A program made the position numbers and the translations under genes. This document shows, piece by piece, positions 12,201 to 23,400 of a DNA stretch of 64,000 bases. Within the stretch, counting starts at the first letter, position 1. The number at the start of each line of letters is the position of its first letter. The stretch spans positions 15,897,011 to 15,961,010 of the forward strand of contig NC_135125.1 in NCBI RefSeq assembly GCF_050908995.1, read 5' to 3'. The notes under the pieces were generated by a model that was not told the origin of the DNA, did no database searches, and saw only the letters and a list, made by a program, of their open reading frames with translations. The stretch comes from Andrena cerasifolii. Taxonomy: Eukaryota; Arthropoda; Insecta; Hymenoptera; Andrenidae.

Positions 12201-15200
12201 CTTTTATGAGAGTTCTGTTTTTCCTCCTCGTGGTTTTTCTCTCGCGGCTGCTCCGTAACCTGCGGCGAAATCGCGCCGAATCGTTGACTCGTACTACTGA
12301 TTGCCGCTTGAAAGGAGCACGCCAGTCCTGTTTAAGAGAAATCGGCTTCCATCAATTAAAAAGGACTTTCGACGTGAATGCAGATTTATCTTTAGGAAGA
12401 ATATATAAGTTTTAATATTTTAGAAATGGGGATTACTTTCGACGTGTTCAATCGCTGTCCGAGGTTTCACTTTTACTTCTTTCTCCTCCTGTTCAATGAA
12501 GCTTCCTGTTATCTGACAGACAGTTTATAAGGGTTTTACCCTTACTTCGAGGGCTAATGCAATTTCCTTGGCCTGTCCATTAGCGGACTCAAAATTTCAA
12601 CCCCTTTCGAGCCAGCCACCTCTCGTTCCCGTCAAGATGCAATCTCGATGCGGTTTAATCTCGTTTATGCATTAGCTAGATAGCTGGTACTACCTACAAG
12701 GGACTGTTCTGTTCTAGATCTTAGCCTGATATGGCCGAGGGAACTGATTTTATTAACGGTAACCACCAAAGAACCATACACTACTACATTTAGTCAGGCA
12801 AAGAAGAAGTTAACTCCTAAATTAATGCAATTAACTTTTTAGTAAGAGAACACGCAACTGACGACACGCTAGTTATTTCAGTTACTCTTCTTATTCTATC
12901 GCAGACAAATAGCTGATCCCAGATATTCAAGCGCATACACCGTCACTACATAACCGCAACCAATCTGCTTCAGTCCCGCGGATATCGAGTTGAGAAAACG
13001 CGTCGGGATGCGAGTCGATATTACGTTCGAGGCTTGATGAACCTCGAGGAGCCTGCAAGGGTTTCGAAATTGCGTGGCATCCGACCGATTTTTCAAGGAT
13101 GGCTGCAGTCGTCGCGCATAAACTGCGACTCGTTCCCGCGAGCGTTGGTTGAGCGGGCACGATCGATATCCGGGCGAGCATCCCTCGATGTGGATCTTGA
13201 AGAGCTGCTGGATCGTTCTCGACAAGCTCCGGGGCCATGGTTAAAAACCGGGGAAGAAGTTTGTCGAGGAACGGAGGACACAAGGGGCTCGATTGGAACG
13301 AGAAACATATCGATCTTCGGGGGAGGGAAAACGTCAATTTTCGGGCGAAGTGGAAACTGAAGTTTCCCTGAAACTTCCTGAAAGACGTCTCGGGGGACTT
13401 AAAAGCTTGCCTTTTTTTCATTAAACGTCAGAGTTCGAAGAATTCTAAAGGGAACTCGTGGCCGTAGAATTTCCGCAGCGCCTGCAACCCTATACCTCTA
13501 TATCGTTTCCGAGTTTATTGAAAAGCGGAATGGTGATAAAGTATTTGCGAACACACTACAAATAGTTTATCGTATCACGAGCACAATCGATGAGCCAGTT
13601 TCGCTTTCGCAAAGAATCCAATTCCATTCATCGCGAAATTGAGCAAATTCCCCGTAGCTTCTGCGTCGAGGGATGAATCGATAATTGCCTAGAAATTCGT
13701 TCAACGCCAGAGCGCATCGATGAAAAAGGTATATTAGAAGGGGGAAGGGGCGGAAAGAAAGGAACAGCGTTCGCGTCTGTTCGTTCCGTGCGGCACAACG
13801 ACGGCAATTTGCCAGTTCGCGTGGAACACCAACGTCGCGAGACGTCGACGTCGACGTTGAATCGCAGGAAAAGGGAGAACTATACACAGGTAAATGAAAG
13901 GGAAGGGGGCGAAAAAGAAGCAGGAAAAGTTTTATTCGTCCGATTAATTGGCGCTCGTGCGCCGCTCGCTTAGAAGAACATTAATTGGGGTCCCCCATTC
14001 GTTGACGTTTTCCATGAGAAAATGAAGAAGATAGATCTCGAAACAGAGGCACAGACGGTGAATACTTTTTATCGGGACTGATTTAATTTTTCAAAAGCCT
14101 CCTGTTTCCTTTCAACTCTGCAGCAGTGAAGTGAACGTGGTATCTGACTCAAATTCAGAGACACCGGTGCGCGAAACATCCGCGAAAGGAATCTACGTCG
14201 TACTGTAGCGTGGAACTACGATAAAGGAGGCTTACCAGGTAATCGACAATCGATGGATATCGAAGCATTCCAAAGGAGATAGGAAATCGTCGCAAACCGA
14301 GAAAAAAAGGCGCGCGCTGAAGTGATAGATGGCTTCCTTCCAGCGATAAATCGTCGGAGCATCGCTCGAATCTCTCGATACTGCGCCCAAGTTGCATTTC
14401 GTACGTACGTCCGTATAAACAGCCCGCCGATTCATCGCGAACGTCGCATTCCTCGATGCTGATCCAATAGCCATTTGCAACGGGGGTAATAGCACGCGTA
14501 ATGAAATCTATTTTTCGCCCGTTGATAATGGGAATCGTTATTGGAAATCGATGGTAAAATCTGCCGGGGCCTCTCCGTTCTTTGGAACCTTCGACCATCG
14601 AATAATTGTCGCGGGAGAAAAATTACCTCCTGTCGATTTATGTAGCCACCGAAGGCACTCAACGTGGATATTCCTGCGCACCGATATTTCTATGGAGAAA
14701 TTGATCCAGGTTTTTACAGGCTTTGGAAAAAAACTCGACTGATGTTGTTGACACGTACGAAATTTCATTCTTGATGACGACATTCCTGTCTCATAAATGA
14801 GAAAATCCTTCGTTGACAGCTCGCTACTACGAGGAGGAGGAAATTTTACACGAAGCTGCTTTGAACCGTCTATTTTTTGGTTAATATACTTCACTTGCCA
14901 GGGACCCGGGGTTTCCACCGGCACGGTGGGCGATCAACGACAAATCTGCGAGTTTCCCGAGCACGTGCACCGAATGAATTTCACGCCAACGATGCGAAAT
15001 AACCCCATTAACTTTCACAAACGAAAAACCGATTCGCGATGTTTATTAACGCTCTCATGGCGCCCACGGAAATTGTGTCGCCGAACGAAATTCTCACCCT
15101 TCCTGGGCAACGTTTCCCTCTTCCCTCGTCCAAATCCAATAATTCTTAATTAGCTCGCGACAATAGCACGCGGAGGGCCATCGGAGGCGACACGATCCTA

Positions 15201-16650
15201 TTATTCTACCAATTGGCTCCGTCTCGCGCGACCTTTTTACCTAATCAGCGAAAATGACGGTAATTAAAAAGAGTCGTGGAACTGTTTGGGCACTAACTTT
15301 GCTTACTTCTGACGATTCCGAAAGATCCATCTAGGAATGAACATAATTCCCTCAGTTTGGCCAATAATTTGAATAGCACACAAGAGAACATAATCCATCA
15401 TTTATTAAAGCTACTCTATAGATTCTCGAGGTCTCGTAACTTTCTTCAGTCCTTCGCTTCGGCGATTTTTCCTCGTCGCGCTAGAATGAAAATAATTTCC
15501 AACGGGCCTTTCTGTAAATCTCGCATGGCCACGTCCGCGGGAAGAGGAGGATTCATAGCTCGAAACTTCCGTACGGGGCGATAATTCTGGACTCAAACGT
15601 CGAGAGTCACGGGAGGCTTTTGCTCCCAGTAGTGAAACGTAACTCAGCCCTGACAGAGCCAGTGGAACAGGTCCGCGCGATCCCAGACAGAAGCGACTCC
15701 ACGCTGGAAAATGGATTCGATGGAAATAGCGGGTGATAGGTGGCTGCGGCCGATTTAATGACGCACGGCCCTCGATTCCTGACGCTTCCCCGTCAAATTG
15801 TTGGAGAAATTATTTTTCCAGCGATTCCGCGAGCCCGAGGTGTGATTTTGACGTACATTATCGCGATGTGACAGGATCGGGCGGACGTGCTTCATTGGAT
15901 ACGAGGGTCCTGTGAAACTCGATGGAAATGGGCGTTCAATTCAATTCTTTCGCAAAGGTTGAATTATTTTTCTATAATCGTGTGTGTTTTACACGCAACT
16001 ATTGCTACTTGATTTTAGATTAGGTAGTCGAATGGATCGAAGTGTTAACGTTGACAGCTGAATTTTTTATCTGTGCTTCCATACGTTCCTTTTTTTAATC
16101 GAACGGCCATGCTTTCACATCGGCAGCGAATGAATGGCGTCGGTCCAATAATAAAACACTGGCCATGCGTTTGTCACATAACCAGCAACGGAATATAAAC
16201 AAAGTAACAAAGTTCCCCCAATTTACAGCGATTCATTTCCATGGGAATACTCTGACGGCATAAAACCGCGGGGAAAATGTGTCATCAATGCGCGCAATTA
16301 ATCATGCATTTGCCACGGAAAGTAAACACGGACGGAAGAATGAAACAACAGTTGGAAGCCGGTTGTCACAAAGCTATAACTTCGTGCGCGCAGCATGTGA
16401 ATAAGAATTAAAACTCCATTACAGAATTCAGGACAATAAAACACGCAATTCGCAAGACAAACCGAGTGACATTTATTGATCACGTTTGCTACAGTTGTGC
16501 ATCGAGTATGGATCGATATGTTTCAGAGTGCGAGTCGAGATGCCGCTTCGAATTTCCCTTGGGCCAAAATGTAGAAAATCAATCAAAAAAGATAAGCATC
16601 TTAGAAAGCATCAGTGTGCACTAAACAGAAAGCTCATCTAGATTTCATAC
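9222..16650. other. long non-coding stretch
   Basis: I see no supported gene. Minor items are a 9-base near-perfect tandem pair at 11881-11898 and a C-rich run at about 12093-12116. Open frames of 100-164 codons around 12.9-14.6 kb overlap on both strands and encode nothing I recognise. The stretch would fit intron or intergenic DNA. Confidence 0.45.
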
Positions 16651-16653
16651 ATC

Positions 16654-16890
16654 CAGGGGCGGATTTTGATTTTCCATGATATATCAGCAAATATTTTAAT
16701 TGAAAAGAGTCGAGACAATTCGAAATTAATTTAATATAGATACTCACATGTGAGCTTTTGCTAATTCGCTACATGAGAAAAAAGTGAGTTGTTTTTAAAA
16801 TTGTCTCAAGCCCCTGTGTTTAAATCTTTTCAAATTTCTGTCGCTGAAAATTGTTCGCCCCCCAAATTTGCCGCCCTAGGCAACGCATAA
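16654..16890 (+). mobile_element. degraded DNA-transposon relic, hAT-like end
   Basis: CAGGGGCGG at 16654-16662 matches a terminal motif common to hAT-type DNA transposons in insects. At 16870-16883 lies GCCGCCCTAGGCAA, which I recall as typical subterminal sequence of the same repeat class. The matching right terminal repeat (CCGCCCCTG) is absent, so no target-site duplication can be read. There is no transposase frame. I infer a truncated, rearranged non-autonomous copy; the family label rests on memory of the end motif, not a search. Confidence 0.35.
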
Positions 16891-17310
16891 TTGTTCAAGA
16901 ATCGGCTACTATTCCAAGCGATTCGAAAGAGGAATGACTGATCTGTCATACTTGAAAATACGCAGGTCATTTCTTCCCCCCCAGGGCATCGTGTACTCGA
17001 GGCAGCGTCTCGCAGTCTCCGTTCACCGTGGTCGCGAATTCACGGGTTGATCGCGTCGGCGGGCCTCCATCTCGCGTATAAATTACGCGAGATTAATTAA
17101 CGGCGTGTAAACGAAGCCTCGCCGAGCGGTCACGTATTTGCGGAGCCCACGTACACATGCCAGCTGTCCAATCGCCGGCACGCATTCCTCCATTGATCCG
17201 TCCCTCAGCTATCCCTTCGCTAATGCACCGTGACGAATAATCCTAAGCAGAAACGCCTGGCCAGTAATCAAGATAATTAGCGTTCGCTTCGGGCGGACCG
17301 TGGGAGAGCG
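16891..17310. other. non-coding, CpG-rich in part
   Basis: No gene, repeat array or RNA was recognised here. Confidence 0.4.
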
Positions 17311-17463
17311 TATAAAACGTGCACGCTTAATCCGCGTATCCACTGTCCGCTCGTTGATATCTTGTTCGCCCTGTACGATGCGCCCAGAGAATTTCCTCTA
17401 TCTCCCGTGCACTCTTTCGCGGTGTCGCGGTATTTCACTCACTCGCAGCCCCGCTGGCATTTA
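17311..17463 (+). promoter_or_regulatory. TATA box candidate with short downstream ORF
   Basis: TATAAAAC at 17311-17318 is a good TATA match set in GC-rich flanks. About 30 bases on, CCACTG at 17340-17345 is only a weak initiator. An ATG at 17377 opens a frame of 28 codons ending at 17463. The peptide is not recognised and its length is within chance. I list it because the TATA box is isolated in GC-rich DNA, where chance matches are rarer. Confidence 0.15.
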
Positions 17464-17802
17464 ATCTGGGCCGTGTAATCGGGGGAATATTTAAATCGTG
17501 TGTACACGCCTTTCTGTGTTTCGCTCCGTTGTTGATGTTTGGAGAGGATTATACCGGGTGTCACGATGGGAGTAATCTTTATTCTGTTGGTTTCAGTCGC
17601 GATTGATAATGCATCTGCGCTAGTAGTGTAGTTGAAATTACAACGGGCGGGATGTGTAGGTTATCGGATATTGCTGTGAGCTGATTAGTTGATTACACGT
17701 CTGGGATTTAAAGATGGATTACTGACGTTAGAAAAAGGGGAATGGTTTTTCTCAGATACCAACAATATACCACAACTTTTTAAATTTGGCGTGCAACAGT
17801 TA

Positions 17803-17838
17803 TGATCTCTGTTTTTTTTTTCTTTTCCTTTTCTTCAA
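17803..17838 (+). repeat. pyrimidine tract with T10 run
   Basis: An almost pure pyrimidine stretch with a run of ten T. A3' splice use would need an AG just downstream; candidates such as the CAG near 17855-17858 exist, but no matching exon is seen. Confidence 0.35.
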
Positions 17839-17888
17839 ATGAATTTGAAGTGCTCAGTGTGGTATATTAGAAACAAATAGGATTAAAG

Positions 17889-18254
17889 ATGGATAATGAG
17901 AATTCCCGTTTAAATAATAATAATTATAATAATAATAATGATTCTGCATCGACAGAGTTCACGGAAACATTGAGTGGGCTGTGGATATTGACAAGTTTTA
18001 CGCAATTCGTACTTTGTATTCTAATTTTTACATCGCGTGATTGGTCGACAATGATTGCTATCATTCTAGGCTCGAGTATCGATTATGCCGACTCTTTTCT
18101 TGCGCAATTACTCGAATTGAAAGCAGTCGGCTACTGCTGCCGGCAATTCATTTTTACTACTCTAAATTCTATGTCCTGGTACTCTTATTATTTCAACGTC
18201 TATACCAACGCGTTGCGATTCCCTATATTATTAGGAGTCTCATTAAAGAAGTAA
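17889..18254 (+). other. 121-codon ORF of doubtful status, Asn-rich start
   Basis: The ATG sits in a good context (AAAG before it, G after). The predicted peptide starts with asparagine-rich sequence, due to the AAT microsatellite beneath it, and then has two hydrophobic segments at about residues 30-50 and 52-75 that could span a membrane. I recognise no family. A second frame is open through the same DNA (18041-18355), which argues for a locally stop-poor region rather than a gene. Confidence 0.1.
17912..17939. repeat. imperfect (AAT)n microsatellite
   Basis: About nine trinucleotide units of AAT/ATA, interrupted once by TT. It underlies the asparagine run of the open frame over it. Confidence 0.8.
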
Positions 18255-18348
18255 GCTCCGCAATTCTGCGCTTAAATCGAGGAATCGGCGGGTCTAAAAT
18301 TCAAGGCAGAATTCTACGAAAACCGTTTAATACTTCAGTATTATTAAA

Positions 18349-18390
18349 GCGGTAACTGGTACGGTGATATTTAAATCACCGATCCACCGC
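18349..18390. other. short imperfect hairpin
   Basis: The arms pair as GCGG, TGG and CGGTGAT with ATCACCG, CCA and CCGC around a six-base AT loop, with small internal mismatches and a bulge. Fourteen pairs in 42 bases is a clear fold but too short for a usual microRNA precursor. No function can be assigned. Confidence 0.35.
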
Positions 18391-19431
18391 AAATAGCGGG
18401 GAGAATTAAGAATTGAAGCTGAGAGAGATCGGTCACGTACAGTGCAATTCATTTTAAACTCGACTTCATCGATTCGCTTGCATTTCGCAACTCGGTTTCT
18501 ATTTAGGTACTGCCAACGTAACGGTGCAGAAGCCTAGCGTTCGCCTCCGAACGCGAGATGATTATTAAATATTCTAACAGTTTTATTGCGATCGATTCAC
18601 CTCGGTGAATAATTAATCCCGCGGTGCACTTCCTCGTGCAAGTGCATCAGGGCACGTTCGCGATCCGTTTGAAACGTACTCGTATCATTTTGCTTCGCTT
18701 CCTGCTCAGCACGGCTCTCTTCAATAAATTAATATTCCTTGCCAGGGATGTGTAACATTTCAGGCAAACGGAAGATTCCCAGATACTTAGCGGTATCGTA
18801 ATTTTAATTGGTCGAACACTTGTCAGCGACTGTGTCTTTAACGTATTCGTCAAAGTTGCATTGGAAACTCATCCTATCAGAAAACGCTGACTTTATCCGC
18901 GGCGTAAATCAGTTTCAGCGTTATAGCGGCCCAGTAAATCTCGCTGGCCTTGTTGGGAGACAGATAAAAGTTTCCGGGGGCAAAAAGGGTCTGCATTGTT
19001 GAAGGAAAAATTGTTGAATTCGCCCTGGAAGAGAATACTTGAGATTAATGGGTCAACCGCGTTCTTGACTGGTACTTTTTCGGTTTTGATTTGCCCCTTT
19101 CGGAACGAAAACCCATGCCCGGTGTATTTTAAAGCAAAAATGCAGACTTAAAGAGTGAAAAGAAATGTGGTGGCTCGTTACGTTCGTCCGAGAGCTTGAT
19201 AATGCTCCTTATCAAATACAACGGCGTTGAAAACACTCGACTAGAATAGATACTTCTCTCCGACACGTCATAACGTTTGCCAGAGTTTGACGTTAAATTA
19301 CGGAGACTGTTAAAACAGTTTTTATGTCCCGTATAAAACTGGGACACCATTAACAGCGCCTTTAACTCAAAAACCGAGTTTCAAGGAGATGTTCAGTCGA
19401 AACTCATCGCCAAACTGTTACAGTAATTCAT

Positions 19432-19560
19432 ACAGGGTGGCATATTTAAATTCATGCATGAATATATCTCGGAGAATACATTAAGTTCGAAGCGTCAGGG
19501 TGGTCGATGAAGAAATTGAGAATATCGAGGTGAACCCCCAGTAGATGAGGTAACCAAGGA
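19432..19560. mobile_element. possible interspersed-repeat relic
   Basis: The stretch begins with ACAGGGTGG and continues with ATTTAAA and then ATATCTCGGAGA. This layout resembles a very common arthropod repeat that starts CAGGGTGTCCC, followed by TTTAAA and a GAATATCTC motif. CAGGGTGG recurs at 19496. No terminal inverted repeat or coding part was found. The label rests on memory of the consensus. Confidence 0.22.
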
Positions 19561-19959
19561 TACTTTAAAGTCGGTATTCCCTATGAAATTCTGATGACCC
19601 CCTCCCTCTTCTTAATCCACTCCTATCCCTACACGTTTAGTTTCCTTAATTGAACTTGATCTGCGGTGTATGTATATCCATCTCCAAATTAAAATATATC
19701 GCTCTGTACATGCACCCACGTAACTTCTCTACACTTCCCCCACCAGCAAAGTGTCTAACTTGCAAAATAATTATACCACCACGGATCATTCCATTCCCAA
19801 TCTCTTCTCTTTAAACGCATGGCAGATTGGCAATAGAAATTACTCTCTTTCGTACATCTTAAAGACCCATGGCTGCCAGTGACCCGCGGGAAGCACACCC
19901 TCAAGGCCGGGCGACACGCTGGAATCCCAGAATAATAAACAACAAGAGAGCCCGAGTTC

Positions 19960-20414
19960 ATTGCCTCTGCGATCGTTTCACGTTCATTCTCGCCACGAGG
20001 GCCTGGTCGGTCGACCCATAACAACCCTCCCCACTCCAACAGAAATCGAGGCACCTGGATTGTCAGTGGTTCGAGCGTTCTCGCAGTCGAACGCGAAACG
20101 CGGGGACGGTCATGTGTCGGGCGTGGATCCGTCTCGTTCCGGCGATCGGTGCCGATCGATCACCTCCTGCCTGCTCGTCGACGCGTGCACGTCGCGGGCC
20201 CGTTAGCCTCCGCTGACCAAATACGCGTCCGCAGTCTCGCGGCTCGCACGTAGCTACGCGCGATACGGTGTGCCGTCGCCAAAGGTTCTGTGTGCGCGTG
20301 GGTGCGCGATGTGGCCAGGTTTCCGGTCCCGCCGATCGCGGCCGCGTCCGTAGCCGCGCCGTGCAACTCGCCGCCGCCCGATCCAGCAGCACCCAGTCAC
20401 CCTGCGCCGCACCG
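19960..20414 (+). promoter_or_regulatory. CpG-rich promoter / 5' leader candidate
   Basis: This is one of the most CpG-dense stretches of the window and directly precedes the short coding-exon candidate at 20415. A TCAGTGG initiator-like motif has its A at 20065, without a good TATA or downstream element. The sharp rise in CpG compared with the flanks is what is seen at many hymenopteran gene starts. The transcription start inside it cannot be fixed by eye. Confidence 0.3.
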
Positions 20415-20451
20415 ATGATGGGATATATTATGGGCTGCACGTGTTTCAAAG
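20415..20451 (+). CDS. candidate first coding exon with MGCTC motif (partial)
   Basis: An ATG at 20415 (again at 20418 and 20430) follows a CpG-rich leader. The frame reads MMGYIMGCTCFK and meets a donor, AAAG then GTACCA, at 20451/20452. A later donor (CCAAG then GTTCGT at 20478/20479) would extend it to end in THLLQ. If translation starts at the third ATG, the protein would begin MGCTCF, the pattern of N-myristoylated and palmitoylated membrane-anchored proteins (Met-Gly-Cys with a further Cys). Upstream the same frame is open from 20268. I do not recognise the gene, and the rest of it is not in sight. The exon is predicted from context only and could be chance. Confidence 0.25.
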
Positions 20452-20479
20452 GTACCATCCTGACGCACCTGCTCCAAGG

Positions 20480-23400
20480 TTCGTACCCACTCAGACTCGA
20501 AAGTATATCGCGACTCGAAATTAGTGGTAGGAGTAAGAGATCCGCGGGGACACGGTGAAGCTGGCGAAGGTTAAGGTCGCGTGTATTAGAGTGGCACAGT
20601 GATTACAGTAGACAATGGAAATATATTTGTTAAGAGAATAATATAAAGGACACAACCGCGTCTGAGCGTCACGGTAAAAAACGCAAGTGATCGGCGAAAT
20701 GAAAATCGAAAGAAGACAAGGTAACAGACGGAGCGTTACCGACTTGTATATAGAAATATAACCAACAGTATCGGTTGCTCCAAGTGGTTTCCTTGCGTAG
20801 GGGTGGAAGGGTGTCGCAGATACTGTGTCGCGCTTCGCGATGATAACGTTTTGGAATGTATTTTTGACGGTGGAGGAGTTTTGTTGCGATTGAAAAGGGG
20901 GGGCTTGTGAATGCTGTTTTTTTTGGTGCAAGGGTGGGATGTGACTTGGTGCGCCAGATATATTGTGCAGAGATTTTAAGACGGGGTTGTTCAACCTGCC
21001 CGAGTTGAAAGACCACTGTCAATGGACTTAAAATAGAGATACGGTTCTTGCTTGTTTTCCGTTATCAAAATTTCATTCTTCCCGCTGTTTGCTGTCTCGA
21101 AATTGCGAAAGTGTTGTGTCTGAATTATTGTGGTTAGGATTTCACTTTCGAAGTGGCAACCAAGCCGACCACAAATCCTGAAGCGATTTCGAGGCGCGAG
21201 CCTTGTAAAAATGCCTGCTTGCGCAACGGATAACCTACGCGTCTTTATCGCTACTTCCATAAAAAGCAATGCGAACGCGCGAGTATAATAATCCTCTGTT
21301 ATAAATCCTCGAGCTGACACGTGTAAAAATGGCAGATAAACTTCTGGAATCGTTATGATTGTCAGCGCCTGCGTCAATATTATTCGCTTCTTACACGCAC
21401 CACGAGCATTCATTTCCTTATAACTTCCCAAAGCACCGCATTACACAAATAGCTAGACGGTCAAAAAAGGTCCCGCTCCATTTCGATTTCCACATTCAAG
21501 TCGTCCGTGCTTTCTGTCGCGATTTTCGAGACTCCCGATAGATACTTCGTGCACCACACCCCGCGACCGTATCACGCGAGCTTATCGTGTCCCAGGTAAA
21601 CAATAACAGAAAATAGTAGTCGCTCGATCGCAAGTAGGCGGTATAACGCACGGACAGAGTCATCGCGACGACGCCGGTCGCGTTACATAGATAATAGCAG
21701 GGAACAACGACAAATTCTCATTCTGTACGTCGCGTAATATCGCGGCGAGCCGGTGAGGGGGAGCGGAGGACCGTCAGACATCGATATTGAGTGGAGCTGC
21801 CGGATGCTTGCCCAGAACGAGTGGAAACTATCGAAGCTCGAAATAGCGGCGCGTTTTCGAGCTGGTTGCCTGTCATCAGCAGAAGGCACGCGATTTCGTT
21901 CGGTCTCGAACGCGCGGTGCGCCTTTATTATGCTCCTACACAAAATCTCGTCTCACGATGTGTGAACAATATAACGTAACAAAGTAACATGCTCGTATCG
22001 CTCGCAACCGCTCGCGATACTTCGTGCCTTCGAGTTTTTGCTAAGTTTCGAGGCAAATTACCAAGTCAGGGTGTTTATGTACTTACTTCCTAAACAGGAT
22101 GAATTATGTCGCGCAGTAGAATAACTAGATCAGATCGCGCACAGTGGCTGCGGAGAATATACAGCCAACATAGTGGTCTAACAAAGTTATATCTTACTCC
22201 TATCGAGCTTAACTGGTGGGGTTATTCCAAGCCTCTGTGACACTAGATATTATCGAGAAGGGTTTCGATTAGGTGGACTTTTGGAAGGGAAATTAACTGT
22301 GTTCGATGTTGGAAGTTGCATTCCTGAGTCACGCAGTATTTCCTTGCCAGGGTCACTTGTTAGTACAAAAATTTAGTCTCGACTAAATCCACTCGCCGAA
22401 ATCTCTCGCGGGCAGGATTTATGGGAACTGCAGTTCCAGTACTTACCCTATAATCCTCAGTTTTATTCATAGTTTTACCAGACTTGGCTATACATTTTCC
22501 GCCTGGCAGTCTCGTAAATCCGACACGGCCGTTCTATTATATCGTGATCTATCGGAAATGGTAATTAATGGGCCCGTTGGAATTAATTTCTGCAGTTTAT
22601 TTGAAAAGTTCGGGAGCGAGAAGGAGGCCCGCTAGCGAGCATGGGGAACATTATTTTACGAGGGCAATTTAAATTTTAAAGCAGCCCCTCGGATCAAGCT
22701 CTCGAGGCCTCGTAAAAGTTGCTCGCGCGCGGGCTCGCCCGCTTCGGAAAGCTGCAAGTTCATTTCCTCGCGAGCCTCGAGGAGATCGATATCGCAACAT
22801 ATCAATTTCCCGAGTGCTCTCGAACGTTGCCCCGGTGAAATAACAACACTCGTCTGGCGACGGAATCCGTTTTCGATCTTCCAATTTTCTTCGATCCCGA
22901 AATCCCTCCGGCGACCCTATTTTCCTGCAAATTATTCCCCGTTCGGTGGCTTCCATTATTTTAATCCCAGAAACCACCGGGAACTCGAGTCCCCGATGGT
23001 CTCGTTCGCTCACCGACCACCTATTCCAGGTGAATTTAATTTAATTTAAGTAGAATGTCGTTCCGCCCGGCCGAACGCGGGAACGCGCTGTTCATTTGTC
23101 AGCGAAATCATAATCACATGGCTTAAAGAACAGCAGAAACTTTGCGGTCTAATCAAACGACTCTTGCCCCTTGCTCATCAGCTACGTTACCACCCACAAC
23201 TCTCAAATTTCATTCTAAATATACTAAACTGGAGATTTATACTTTAGAATAGATTAGATTCATCAGAATAATGAGTAAATTTATTTCGAACCGTCGTACA
23301 AACAGAGAACGAAGAGCCTCGCATGATACAGCGATTCCAAACTTAGAATTGCGTGGTTCTTGCAACTTCGATTCAACGATTCACGATTTCCATAGCATTT

